From positions 129,001 to 193,000 of the forward strand of contig NC_089856.1 in NCBI RefSeq assembly GCF_036373705.1: DNA of 64,000 nucleotides, read 5' to 3'. This document shows positions 11,350 through 33,348 of this stretch, piece after piece (the stretch's first letter is position 1; every line of letters begins with the position of its first letter). The position numbers and the translations under genes are program-made. Source of the stretch: Amia ocellicauda (taxonomy: Eukaryota; Chordata; Actinopteri; Amiiformes; Amiidae). The notes beneath the pieces are model-generated. The model was not told where the DNA came from. It did not search any database and was given only the letters and a program-made list of their open reading frames with translations.

Positions 11350-12175
11350 CCTGACTACTGCCAACTAGGGATAGTTAGCAAACTTGTCAAATGTGCAGAT
11401 GAAACTAAAATAGGTGGCTCAGCAGATACAATCTCGGCAGCACAGGCTATTCAGAGGGACTTAGATAATATTCAGTTGTGGGTGACACCTGGCAGATGAA
11501 ATTCAATGTGGACAAGTGCAAAGTAATACATGCAGGTAACAAAAATGTCCACTATAACTACACTATGGGAGGAATAGAACTAGATGAAGTAACGCATGAG
11601 AAAGACCTAGGAGTCTATGTGGACTCCTCATTTTCTCCATCCAAACAGTGTGGGGAAGCAATAAAAAAGGCAAACACAATGCTAGGGTATATTGTCAAAA
11701 GTGTAGAATTGAGAACAAGGGCAGTGATGTTCAGACTGTACAATGCACTAGTTAGAGCTCATCTGGATACTGTGGACAGTTCTGGGCACCACACTTCAAG
11801 AAAGATATCGCTGCTCTAGAGGCAGTTCAGAGGAGAGCAACCAGACTTATTCCAGGTCTGAAGGGAACGTCCTACTGAGAGACTGAGGACCTGAACCTTT
11901 TCACCCTGGAACAGAGGAGACTACGTGGGGACTTGATCCAAGTCTTCAAAATCATGAAAGGCATCGACCACATCAAACCAGAGGAGCTTTTCCAGATCAG
12001 CAGGGACACACGCATCCGGGGACACAAATGGACATTTTTGGGAACTTGGCAATTTGGGAACATTCAAAAACAGACTGGATAGGATCCTTGGATCACTTAA
12101 TTAATGGACACCAAACGAGCACGATGGGGCAAATGGGCTCCTCTCGATTGGACACTGTCTTATGATCTTATGTTA
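11350..12175 (+). mobile_element. CR1-like LINE, 3' part
   Basis: 11478-11819 encodes KFNVDKCKVIHAGNKN, EKDLGVYVDSSFSPSKQC and [19 protein letters not shown], typical of the region after the RT catalytic core in CR1-type ORF2. Downstream, in shifted frames, come the GIDHIKPEELFQISRDT block and a 3' UTR ending near CTTATGATCTTATGTT. It is 5'-truncated and frame-disrupted. Confidence 0.8.
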
Positions 12176-12408
12176 TTGGCGCAGATGGTTTAAAAGACTT
12201 TATAACCCTTAGGGTGTGACTCTACTTTTCCTTTTCCATATGAAATCACATAAATCTCCACTATATATTTTAAGGACGAAACCCCCCTCACTGCCAGTCT
12301 GTTTCCTGCTTGTGCTGTTACTGTGAAAGGAAGGCTGATACCCCACTGCCACCCTGCCCATCTGCACACAGGACACAGGCACCTCACACAACACACACAG
12401 CTGAACAT

Positions 12409-12414
12409 TTTATT
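12409..12414 (-). terminator. Polyadenylation signal of TIMM29
   Basis: AATAAA on the minus strand (TTTATT on plus), about 180 bases beyond the TIMM29 stop. Confidence 0.7.
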
Positions 12415-12594
12415 GAAATGAATCTGAAAAGTATAGCATGAACTGTACAACAGGTCACCAGTAATGAGTGACAGTAACGTCTCCATCTCCAGGCTCTCAG
12501 CAGCTGTCAGTCAGGAGTGGCATCCCAGCGGCATTGCTATTGCGGGGCGCCCCGGGGCACAGTGTCCGAGGGGGGCTGCCTGCCGTGCGTGGCC

Positions 12595-14621
12595 TCAGGG
12601 CAGCGGTCGTGCCGCCGCACCGCCGCTCTCCCTCTGCTGCTCCCGCTCGGCACGGGCGACATCCTCGGGGCCGAGCTCGATGGGGTGCCGCGCCTCGCGG
12701 TGCAGCTGCTCGTTGCGCTCTGAGTGCAGGGCGGCGGGGGGCAGGGCGCGCAGGGCCGGGGGCAGGTGGCGGAACTCGTCCTCGTTCACGTCAAAGTCGC
12801 GCAGCTTCCGCTCCAGGACCCACCAGCGGCCCAGGCAGCCCAGGTCCAGCAGGCGGTCGGGCAGGGCGATCCAGCGTGGGCGCAGGGGGGGGCAGCGCGC
12901 CTCATACAGGCAGCTGTCGGGGTCGAAGGGGGCGCTGTAGGCCACGGTGACCAGGCCCAGGCTCAGGGTGCGCAGCCGGCCCTCGTCCTGCAGCCGCAGC
13001 AGCCCCCGCACGTGCCCGTCCGCCGCGCCGCTGCGCACCCAGGGCGACAGCAGCAGCAGGGCGTTGGACGCCTCCAGCAGCCGGCCCTGCAGGGAGGCGG
13101 GTCCGGGGTTGCTGCGATAACAGCCCCAGGCCCCGCCCAGCAGCGACACATACAGAGCCGCTCTGATTGGCCGCTCCCGAGTGCCCATGATGACATCACG
13201 ACACGCATCACGGTAGTCGCTGAGCAGACCGCGGATCCACTGGCCTGAGTGGGAGACAGAGGCGGCGTTAGAACAGACAGAAACGTCCTACAGGCAGGGT
13301 CTCACAGACAATATATGTAAGACCTCAAATATTGTGTAAATTGGAATGTGTCAAATGTTTTATGGCTTGAACTGCACTGTGTTTTTGCACTTTGTATTGC
13401 GCTTATATTTTGTAAGTCGCCCTGGATAAGGGCATCTGCAAAGAAATAAATAATAATCATAATAACGGGGGCAGAGTGGAGACTGGAGTGCCATTCACAG
13501 GGCCCTGGGGCCACCCTGGGGCAACATATTCTGAGCCTTCAAGCTTCATCAAGCATTCAGGCTGTGGCAGACTTTCCTCTCTCTCTCGTAAACAAACCAT
13601 TTCCCCAGATTCAGTGACTTCATCACTGAATATAATATATAACACACAACAACTTGCAATACTTTCACACAGCAGCCCTGTGATATCCAGAGCTGTCTCA
13701 AACCACCCCATTGTTTCATTATTTCTCTTTTGTTAAATTCTTAAACAACCTAAAGTAATCAGGAAATAAACTCCAGGCCCACGTGACAGCAGTTACTTCA
13801 CATGTGCAGTTATTGTTGTTGTTAGTAGCAGAAGTACGTATGGTTTTAGTACCAGTGGTACCTGGGTCTTAAATACTTCACACTACTGCCTGTGTTCTGT
13901 CTATTTATAGCCAATGTAACTAATGATAAAGCTTTCTCTTTATAGTTTTCAAATCTCCCTGTTACAATGAATCTGTTCCATTTGTATTTTCATTAATTGT
14001 ATGTAAAATTGATCAACATGATGCTCGGACCTCTACAGGCTACTGATGCTCAGTGTCATTGCCATACACATGCGTGTTCCAGAGCTGTCATGTCAGCGAT
14101 TCTACAGAATATCGCTGGCCCGGTCATTCAGACCCACAAGCATGGTGTTGCAGTGACTGGACTCTTATTGTAGCTCACAGGGTGGGGGGTGCACAGGTCC
14201 TGCACAGGAGCTGCTCAAATACCACAATATCACACTTTAACACCTAATAGACACCGACACACCTCTGCAGAGCGACAGAGACCTCATGCCAAACTGACTG
14301 ACTGTGCATACACTGACACACTACACAGACAGCGCTGATCCTACAGCAGCTCCACAAGCTGCAGACATATGCCCGACCTTTACAGAGGACCTGAAGCACA
14401 GCCTGCTCCGGAGCACAGGCACACAGGACACAGGACACACAGGGAGATAGGACACAGGGGCACAGGACAAACAGACACACACAAACAGAGGACACAGGAC
14501 AGACGGACGGACGGACAGGCTCACCCACGCGGCCGCCCCCCTGTCCCCCCTGTCCCCCCTGTCCCCCGGCGGCTCGCGCGGCGCTCGAGCAGCTCCTCCT
14601 GCAGACGCGCGCTACGGCCAT
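12595..14621 (-). CDS. timm29: TIMM29, mitochondrial inner-membrane import subunit
   Basis: Tim29 is a subunit of the TIM22 carrier translocase, which inserts multi-span carriers into the inner membrane. Exon 1 is 14525-14621 (ATG at 14621; 32 codons plus one base; GTGAG donor). Exon 2 is 12595-13244 after an ACTCAG acceptor, giving 248 aa against about 260 in human. Exon 2 opens QWIRGLLSDYRDACRD, matching the human block before the membrane span. Next come AALYVSLLGGAWGCY (the single membrane segment) and the conserved YEARCPPLRPRWIALP, LGCLGRWWVLERKLRDFD and VNEDEFRHLP blocks. Exon 1 carries a basic start (MAVARVCRRSC) and a three-fold GGQ run from a CTGTCCCCC tandem, which may vary in length. 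Two exons fit the human gene. Head-to-head with YIPF2, as in the human TIMM29-YIPF2-CARM1 cluster. Confidence 0.92.
13320..13462 (+). mobile_element. L2 LINE 3' tail fragment
   Basis: Contains GTAAGTCGCCCTGGATAAGG followed by GCATCTGCAAAGAAATAAATAATAAT, the same tail as the L2 at 5290-6790. It lies in the single TIMM29 intron. Confidence 0.8.
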
Positions 14622-14721
14622 GTTCGCTCGCGCTGGTGGGACAGACGGTGGCCGGAAATCCGCTCTGCGCGCAACCATAGAAACTAATACTAGAAGAGTG
14701 TCCGCGGGATGCGCGCGCACT

Positions 14722-14733
14722 GCCGCCATCTTG
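14722..14733 (-). promoter_or_regulatory. YY1-type element upstream of TIMM29
   Basis: Minus-strand CAAGATGGCGGC, the YY1 consensus with a start-proximal ATGG core. It lies about 100 bases upstream of the TIMM29 ATG in GC-rich DNA, a common position in promoters of mitochondrial genes. Confidence 0.5.
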
Positions 14734-15101
14734 AGTGGGCTTAGTGCATCGTTGCAAATGTAAACGACTACACTCAGGTAATAGAATCTAATTTTGACTG
14801 TTTTAATTAACAAACAATATGCAGCGGGTTAATAACTGTACTGTTTACAAATAAACACAAGCTTTTCAACTGTAAATATTGTATTACATATATTATTATT
14901 GCAATATTGATGGAACGATTGTGTGTTTTTCCTCAGTTTTTATTCTTTAAAAGTTGTACATATAAATATAGTTAAGCAGTTTATTTGAGGGTTTACACTC
15001 TTCATACCAACACAAATAAATTACACACTGATTATTAATTACAATAATACAAAGAAAACTATTGAAGACTAGTTTATTGTAATGTACAAAATAGATAGTC
15101 C

Positions 15102-16038
15102 CAAGGAAATCCATAATAATACATACAAAATATTGTACATCTGTATTTCTCTGAATGCACAGGTTTAATGTAGATTCTAAACCAGTGTATATATAATATT
15201 GTACACACACAAACAAAATTGTAATTAATTTGCTCAGTATGTGAGTATTTATGTGTCCTAACAATGAGTAGGAATAAAGATTTCTATTAATTAAAGATTA
15301 TTAACGGATCGTAAAGCTACTTAATCTGATATGAACTGATTAAATGGGCCATTTTCTGATTACACTGTAAAGTATTAAGCTGGTGGAGCACGAAGGGAAC
15401 TTTGATTGCATTAACTTCTGTGATTAGGACTGAATTCTCTCAACAGCGACTCCATGTTTGTTCTGCTGAGTCTGCAGCTCCAAAACCAAAGCTGTCCACA
15501 CTGCGGCTGCACAGACCGTGACGTCCACGCAGACTCCCGTCTGTAATCTAGCGGCAGAGAAGAGTCGTGAACGCGGGGAACCGAGGGGATAACTGTCACG
15601 TCTGACACTCTCTCCTGACTCACCAGCCTGTCTTGTCCCATTATCTTTAACCACGACCTGACGCTGTATCGAGTTTGGGTTTTGCTAGAGTCTGCGGCTG
15701 CGTTCAGACCCTGGGAGCCTGCTGAGGGGTGTGGCCTGCGGGAGGGGGAGGAGGCTGCTGGATTACTTTACAGTGTAATCAGAAAATGGGCCATTTAATC
15801 AGTTCATATCAGATTAAGTAGCTTTACGATCCGTTAATAATCTTTAATTAATACAAATCTTTATTCCTACTCATTGTTGGGACACTTAAGGGTTAAATAC
15901 TCACATACTGATCAAATTAATTACAACAGATTGTGTGTGTGCAATATTACATATACACTGGTTTCGAATCTACATTAAACCTGTGCATTCAGATAAATAC
16001 ACATGTACAATATTTTGTATGTATTATGGATTTCCTTG
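15102..16038. mobile_element. Long inverted-repeat (foldback-like) element
   Basis: Arms 15102-15374 and 15764-16038 are reverse complements of about 273 bases with only small differences, separated by a 389-base GC-richer core. The arms begin or end at CAAGGAAATCC/GGATTTCCTTG and, internally, at TACACTGTAAAGTA/TACTTTACAGTGTA. The flanks diverge immediately outside. No transposase is encoded. This could be a foldback element or non-autonomous DNA transposon, or an inverted duplication. It sits in the 2.6-kb gap between the divergent genes TIMM29 and YIPF2. The core contains GTCGTGAACGCGG (15564), which also ends the nearby 306-bp repeat. Confidence 0.8.
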
Positions 16039-16180
16039 CCAGGTGTGCAATTTACAAATTCACATAATACGTGGAAATTAGGTTATAATGTATACGTACA
16101 CCACTACACATGCATGATCTTTTATTTTTCAACTTGTCAATCTTTAAAATATTATATTTCTGTTGTACTTGTGAAATTCA

Positions 16181-16486
16181 TAAGATCCTTCATGCCATGA
16201 CTCAAGGTGATTCACCCCCTGACTAGGTGGCGCTGCTGCAGTGTCTCTGTGATTGGCATGTCTTTGTCACTCAGCGCTGGTTTGTTGTTTTGAAGCCGCG
16301 GCTGCTCCTGCGCAGTCCCTCTTAAGCAGCTGCGCGGCTGTGCAGACTTTGCAGCCGGTGGATGCGTCACATTGTGACATATTTTCCGGCTGAGTTCATG
16401 CAGACGGGTGACTTGGACAGTTTCGTCGCAGAGTCTGCATAAAGTCTGCGCAGACTCACCAAGGTATGCGTGTCGTGAACGCGGCC
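16181..16486 (+). repeat. 306-bp direct repeat, copy 2
   Basis: Near-identical partner of 7864-8169. It starts at the same TAAGATCCTTCATGCC and ends at GTCGTGAACGCGGCC, with unrelated flanks. It lies 143 bases past the inverted-repeat element and about 750 bases before the YIPF2 start codon. Confidence 0.9.
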
Positions 16487-16789
16487 GCTGTGTGTATGTT
16501 GCTGGTCAGATGATCAAGTGCTGCCGTGTTGTATGCATCATTCGGGAGACCACAGCTGTGAAATGGCGGATGCTTGACGCGCTCTGTCAGGAGCTTCCAG
16601 CATCAATATAGACTCGGCTCTTTAAGCCAAATTGGCGAAACACGATCAGTTTGGTAATATTTTGCCCCGCACTGCAAGCCCTCCGCCGGGGAAACGCTCT
16701 GAGCGCCATTAAACCCCCTTGGCTTGACTGTACAAAGAGACTTCGTACATGGATTATTTATCATTGCATCGTACAGCGCTACACCTAGA

Positions 16790-16799
16790 CAAGATGGCG
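16790..16799 (+). promoter_or_regulatory. YY1-type element upstream of YIPF2
   Basis: CAAGATGGCG, on the YIPF2 strand about 440 bases before its ATG. The ATG in this motif opens ten codons that stop at a GTAAG donor-like site, so it might instead mark an alternative first exon. Confidence 0.35.
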
Positions 16800-17235
16800 T
16801 CTCTCTTTACATACCACAATGACGTAAGCCTATCTAGTCATTCTACATCTGTGTCTATCTCACTCTGGCTTCAATCCCCAGTCACCTGACAGGGTTGTGA
16901 ATGTTGTTGTTTTTCGTTATCCGGGTTCTTGTCACAAGGGTGACGTGGAGGTAGTGACGCAGTGACACACAGTGGTGTGGACAGACGGACAGACGTGGGT
17001 CCGGCGGTTCATCGTACTGCTCTCAGTGACTCGGACCCTCTCTGATCGGGACCCAACCCGCCCACAGCGCAGCGCCATACGGGACACCGAGGTGAGCTCC
17101 TGGGAAAGCGGGGCAGTGGGTATTAAATACGGAGGCGGTAGTTATACCGGCGGCGCAGATATCCCCTCCGCTGTGAAGCACCGAGCGACGCGCTGTCGTT
17201 TTGTGTCCGCAGGATTGCCCGCTGAAGGGTGCGCC

Positions 17236-18796
<1,561 letters not shown>

Positions 18797-20205
18797 GGCC
18801 CTGCTGCAGAGGAGTGGGGGGCTGAGGGGACGGGCAGGACTGGACAGAGCGCCACGGGACCCTGCGCTGCACGCGACAGTGGAGCCACACTGCCCAGGGC
18901 TCCCCAGCACAGAGGAGGACATGGCCACGATGCTTCTGCCTCGCAGCAGCCCAGGGGTGGGATTATTATAAAGAGAATAATATTTATGTTTGTTTTTTCT
19001 ATGTTGAGATTAAAATGACATTTGCTGGAGTGGCGAGTGGCTGTGAGTGTGTTTGGGGGCCGGGGCCGCTCCTGCTCCTGCATGTGGGTCAGGCTTCCTG
19101 GGGCCTGTCCAGCGGGTCTGACTGAGCTGTAGCTGCACAGGACCATGAACACATAAGCAGTGTGAACGGACCCGCGTGGCCGGAGCAGCTCCGCTGTAGA
19201 GCGTGTCTGAACAGTGCAGCGTGGGGGGGAGAGGAGTGCGTGTGCGTGTGCTGCGGGCCAGATGCCTTAGGATAAAGACGCGGCACAGTGCTGCAGGATC
19301 TCCATCAACCTTTAATTTGCTCTTTTTTTTTTGTTTTTTTTTTTGTTTTTTTTTGTTTTTTTGTGAAAGAAAAAAAAGAAAAACACATGAGTTAATTCTA
19401 CAAACGAGACGATTCTTCTGCTCAGCACTAATTGCAATCGGGTGACGTCAAGCTCCCGAGTCCCGGGCAGTGGCCCCGCCTGGGGGGACGGGATCTGCAT
19501 ACCACCAGTCTCTCAGTCTCAGACTCACATGGGTTGGGGGGGGGTGGGGGTGCTGCAGTGAAGTGTCCGTTTCCGCACGAGGCCTCCAGCAGCCTCCTCC
19601 CCCTCCCGCAGGCCACACCCTTCAGCAGGCTCCCAGGGTCTCAATTGGCCAGCACCATCCTGAAGGCGGTTCCTCGGGGACATCGGGGCTGCCGATTGGC
19701 CGAAAGCCCCCATGTGCTCCGTGCTGGTTGCCAGGGTGGTGGGGGAGAGGGAGTGGGGGGGCGAGTCCATATCTCCTGCAGGCTCCGTGAGGGGAGGGGC
19801 AGCCACACACTCAGGAGGGGCGGCAGGACAGACAGGGATGGACGGACGGACGGACAGGAGGACAGAGGTGGGCAGACGGGTCTAGTCCAGCTTTCCAGCG
19901 CGCCTGCCGTTCACCGACAACTGATAAAAGTAAACGAGCAGCCGCGGCCCGTCGGGGGGGGAGGGGTGCTGTCCGTCTGTGCGTCTGATTGGATGGACAG
20001 GTGCTGCCCTCTTCTGGGCAGAAGTGGAAGTACAGCTGCTACTCAGAGATGGGGGGGCTCTGAGGTTGTGGCTCAGGAGGGAGGGAGGGAAGTGGGACCC
20101 AGAGCAGGAGGAGTGGAGAGGCAGGGGAAGGAAGCAGCAGTCTGGTTTTGGTTTCCTTTTGGCTGTAAGTTCAGAGGTGAGGGGGCAGGGGGCAGGGGGC
20201 AGGGC
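18797..20205. other. Convergent 3' UTRs of YIPF2 and CARM1
   Basis: YIPF2's 3' UTR probably ends around 18970-19020, where ATAAAG and GATTAAAATG occur. On the minus strand the CARM1 3' UTR probably runs from 20205 to about 19310, where ATTAAA lies beside a long T/G tract (19321-19363, T-runs broken by G). GC-rich sequence between, with no other gene seen. Confidence 0.5.
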
Positions 20206-26778
<6,573 letters not shown>

Positions 26779-26959
26779 CTTCGATCTGCGAGAAACAGAG
26801 CCACACAGGCGCACTGCCTCTCACACCCCGGCGGGGGCGAGTCCATAGCGGCGCCCAGCGGCCGCCCCAGGAACTGCAACTCACTGCCCCCCCTGCGACA
26901 CGGGACAAAGGGACACAGAGACAGACAGACAGACAGACACAGAGACACACACACACATA

Positions 26960-27655
26960 GACAGATTGACTGCCGAGCCGCCCGTGGCAGCAGTGCTCAT
27001 GCTGGGACTGTGCATGAGGACGGGGGGTGGGACACAAGGGCATTTACCGGTGTATCACTGTGGAGTTGTCATCTGTCCTGTGCTGAATAGTATGTAATGT
27101 ATACCACTGTGTTCTGACACTAATTTGACCGCAGCATGGTGTTCACCCAGACATGTCCATCTAAACAGACGAGATGCTGGAATCACTGGGTGATGTCTGC
27201 GACTGGAGAGTTCATTGTTTGCTTATTTATTTTAGTAGCATACACATATTTGAAAAATAATTAGTGAAAATTAGAGCAGACAGTGTCACTTTGTCCCACT
27301 GAGTGCTGTTAGTCCTGGCTGATTGTGGCTATCATTCTTCAGAAGAGTCCTGCAGCCCCACACTCATTTAATAATATTATTTATGAACTGGTACACACAT
27401 ATACTACCTTCTGTTGGACATTTTCATTTTGAAGCTGTTTTCCCTCCTCGTTTATTTTATTTTAATGCTAACGCTGCTTCCTGCTATTGAAGTTAATCTG
27501 AAAGTTTTCAACACTTTGAGGGAGTTTGTCTGCAGACACTCATTCTGCGCTTTGTTTCCATTAAATACAGATTTTTCTCCATTCAGTAAACATAAATAAA
27601 TAACTGAACAGTCAGTGGCTGTCTGGGTCAGAGACAGGAAACAGACACACGGTAC
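26960..27655. other. Intergenic, CARM1 upstream to GNG5-like 3' end
   Basis: 26,960-27,060 still has moderate GC, probably CARM1 upstream sequence. The remainder is AT-rich with no recognised gene or repeat. Confidence 0.4.
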
Positions 27656-27673
27656 TTCCCAAACAATAAGCTC

Positions 27674-27679
27674 TTTATT
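27674..27679 (-). terminator. Polyadenylation signal of the GNG5-like gene
   Basis: AATAAA on the minus strand in the context AATCAATAAAGAGC, about 715 bases past the stop. A (GA)n tract at 28169-28191 lies in the implied 3' UTR. Confidence 0.6.
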
Positions 27680-28393
27680 GATTCACACATTTCTGTTAAA
27701 ATTAGTCATATTTGAAGTCTACAAATAAAGGCATTGGAAACAATTATTTGTTAAGGCACTAGACTTTTAATTAACAGTTAATTAAAAACACACAAAAACA
27801 TGTTGATTTAACCTGTTGTGCGTTTGTGTTGCGTGCATGAGTACACACAGGGCTGGGCTTACTGAACACTGACTGCACAATGGACCACGAGGAAGAGAGA
27901 GGGGCTTAAGTGAGGATGGGGTGGAGAGACAGATGCAGCAATTCAGGTTCGTCAGTGTGTGCCCTGCCCTGCTCAGCGGGGGGATTGTACCTTTGGCACA
28001 GGTGCAGTGGGGGTGTGTGGGGCCTGTAGTGTAACTGTGTCAGTGCAGCAGGATGTGCGTCAATGTTGCAGTGTTCTGACCACAGTCTGTGTTGTAGTGT
28101 GTCAGGGGGTCAGTGTATCGGGGGGAGGCTGTTTTCAAAGTTTCAGCATCTTCTGTCAACTCCTAAGAATGAGAGAGAGAGAGAGAGAGAAGACATCAGT
28201 CCAGCCAGTTCACAGCGCTTACTCACAGTCCACCAGTCCACAAAAAACAAGTGAGTGCAAAGAGGAGAGAAGATGGAAAAGAGTGGATGAAAAGAAGAGA
28301 GGGAGGCTGAAAGGACAGAGGGGACTGGCAGAGAGATGAAAGAAGCACAGAGATGATGGAGGGAGCAGAGGATGGAAAGAGCAGTGCAGTACC

Positions 28394-28953
<560 letters not shown>

Positions 28954-29103
28954 GGCGATCAGAGACACGGCGGAGGACCGGAGACCGACTGGAGAAACCG
29001 GACTGGCAACTTTCCACACTCCTCTCTTTCTCAGACTTCATTGGTTGCTGGCCGATAACACGTTTCCTGAAACAGACGTGCACACTTACATAACCCTACC
29101 ACC

Positions 29104-29230
29104 ACCAACACCAATCATAACAATACACATACTAACAATCATTATAATAATAAATAATAAGAATAAGAATAATGATAATAAGAATAATCAGAAGAAGAAG
29201 AATGATGATAGGAAAATTAATAATGATCAG
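29104..29230. repeat. A-rich AAT/AAG simple repeat
   Basis: Imperfect (AATAATAAG)n run upstream of the GNG5-like gene. Confidence 0.7.
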
Positions 29231-30150
29231 GTAATGAACTCTAGTTGGTAGCAGCTGTCTCCCCAGCAAAGTCAGTACACACTAACATCACACTGATAAT
29301 GACACACACTGCAGCTACTGCAAGATCGTGTTCCAGTGGACACAGAGCGGTACCTCAATATCACAGTTTCCGAAATACCCCTGGAGTCACAAATACAACA
29401 GCACCTATTGCCATTTCCCAATGCATTGCCTTAGCGAGTCAGCCTGAAACTCAGGGCAAGTCATAGTTGGTCAAGCGCTGTGGGAATGGAATGTCAACAG
29501 GCCGATTGTGAAAGAGTTACAATGTGCAACAGCCCAGTGACGTCACACCGGCGCAGCTCCGCCCGCGCAGCCTCGCAGCCAACGCCACCCGGGGCACTCC
29601 AGGGGCTGTAGTTCATGTGCTATGTGTTTGTAAACTTTTAACTCTTATAAACTGGTACTTGATTTTATAATTACGTTTTTATATTTGTTTATGTATACAC
29701 TTTCATTGACTTGTTGTGTATAAACTGAACTGAATGTGTTTATCCATGCTATTGTATTTCTGAAAAAGTAATACAAAATAATTAAAAAAACAGTTGGGAG
29801 GTTAAAGTGCAGTAGCAGTTTGTTGACAAAAAAAAAAAAGATTTATGTTCACTGTAGACTGCAGATGATTATGTTATGTTGTTTTATACATGTTTCCTAT
29901 AACCACTGTGCAATAACCACTGTTTTCCAATAAAACAATATAAACTTTAATCAGTGTCCTCTCATTTATCCTCTTTATGTCGTGTATTTTGTGTGTCTGC
30001 AGTCTGTCTGTATTGCTAATGCTGGTGTTGCTGATTTAAGAGCCTAGGTCTCATGCTCTGATTGATTCGAATTCAATGTATTTTATTCCAGTCACTCCCT
30101 GCCCTCCCAGTCAAACTCAGGGGTTAACACACAATCTATACAAAGATCTT
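29231..30150. other. Upstream region of GNG5-like gene and intergenic DNA
   Basis: 29,500-29,600 is GC-rich with a CRE and is the probable promoter. 29,620-30,150 is AT-rich with nothing recognised. Confidence 0.4.
29538..29545. promoter_or_regulatory. Palindromic CRE (TGACGTCA)
   Basis: Perfect cAMP-response element in a CpG-rich stretch about 590 bases upstream of the GNG5-like start codon. The only gene reading away from it nearby is that minus-strand gene. Confidence 0.55.
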
Positions 30151-30154
30151 CTAT

Positions 30155-30896
30155 CTACACTGAATAAACGCCAAATGTAAAGTGTTGGTTCCATGTTTCA
30201 TGAGCTGAAATGAAAGATCCCAGAAATTGTCCATACGCACAAAAAGCTTATTTTACTTAAATGTTGTGCACAAATTAGTTTACACCGGACAGGTGTATCC
30301 ATAAGCTGATTAAATAGCGTGATCATGACACAGGTGCACCTTGTGCTGGGACAATAAAAGGCCACTCAAAATGTGCAGTTCTGTCACACAACACAAAGCC
30401 ACAGATCCCTCAGCTTAGTTTGAGGGAGCGTGTGTGCGATTGGCTGCTGACTGCAGGGATGTCCTCCAGAGCTGTTGCCAGATAATTGAATGTTCAGTTC
30501 GTTTTAGAGAACTTGGCAGTATGTCCAACAACCTCACAACCGCAGAACATGTGTACCAGGCCAGCCCAGGACTCCACGTCCGGCTTCTTCACCTGTGGGA
30601 TCATCTGAGAGCAGTCGCCGGACATCTGATGACACTGTGGCTTTGCACAACCAGAGAATTTCTGCACAAACTGTCAGAAAGCGTCTCAGGGAAGCTGGTC
30701 TGTGGCTCATCATCCTCACCAGGGTCTGGACCCAACTTTAGCTCTGGTGGACATCCCTGCAGTCAGCAGCAAATCACAAGCTCCCTCAACATAATCCATA
30801 GATTATGTCCTAATGACTGATTTCCTTATATAAACTGTAACTGAGTACAATATTTAAAATGGTTGCATGTTGCGTTTATATTTTTGTTCAGTGTGA
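30155..30896 (+). mobile_element. Tc1/mariner element, internally deleted
   Basis: Left end TACACTGAATAAACGCC and right end GCGTTTATATTTTTGTTCAG..TGTG belong to the common fish Tc1 family whose termini read TACACTGAACAAAAATATAA. Inside, a degraded transposase N-terminal region can be followed (for example the DNA for FRELGSMSNNL). A segment of typical Tc1 sequence (CACAAACTGTCAGAAA) follows, then the 3' end. Most of the catalytic domain is gone, so this is non-autonomous. Confidence 0.78.
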
Positions 30897-31107
30897 ATAG
30901 ACAGAGGACCTTTGGTCTGAACACCAGCTTTAGAGCGATACATAGCTAGAACACGAGATGGCGTTGTTGGCTGTGCGTCACAATGACTCTCATCACATGA
31001 CCGGTGAGTCTCCGCTGCGGCTGCACTTCCGACTTCAGCAGCTGGAGAGACAGCAGTTCCGGGTCGGCAGGGGTCACACGGAGGTTATCGGGCAGCCAGG
31101 TTACACG

Positions 31108-33155
<2,048 letters not shown>

Positions 33156-33247
33156 TCCCTGACCCCACCCTGCTCTCCTCTCTCCTGTCTGTCCCTCCCT
33201 CTCCCTCTCTCTCTCTGCAGTGTAGCACTTTGTTATTCCAAACACAC

Positions 33248-33253
33248 AATAAA
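33248..33253 (+). terminator. Polyadenylation signal of CLPP
   Basis: AATAAA 93 bases after the CLPP stop. Confidence 0.8.
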
Positions 33254-33348
33254 GTGAATTTGATACAACTTTGTGAATCTGTGTTCCCTCTCTTTGTTCA
33301 TAGGTATGTTGTTCTTGTGTGTGTGTGTATGTATGTATGTGTCTGTAT

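Noticed and set aside
12464-13248. Plus-strand ORFs of up to 174 aa across the TIMM29 exon
   Set aside because: They are the antisense of a GC-rich conserved exon. The minus strand reads TIMM29.
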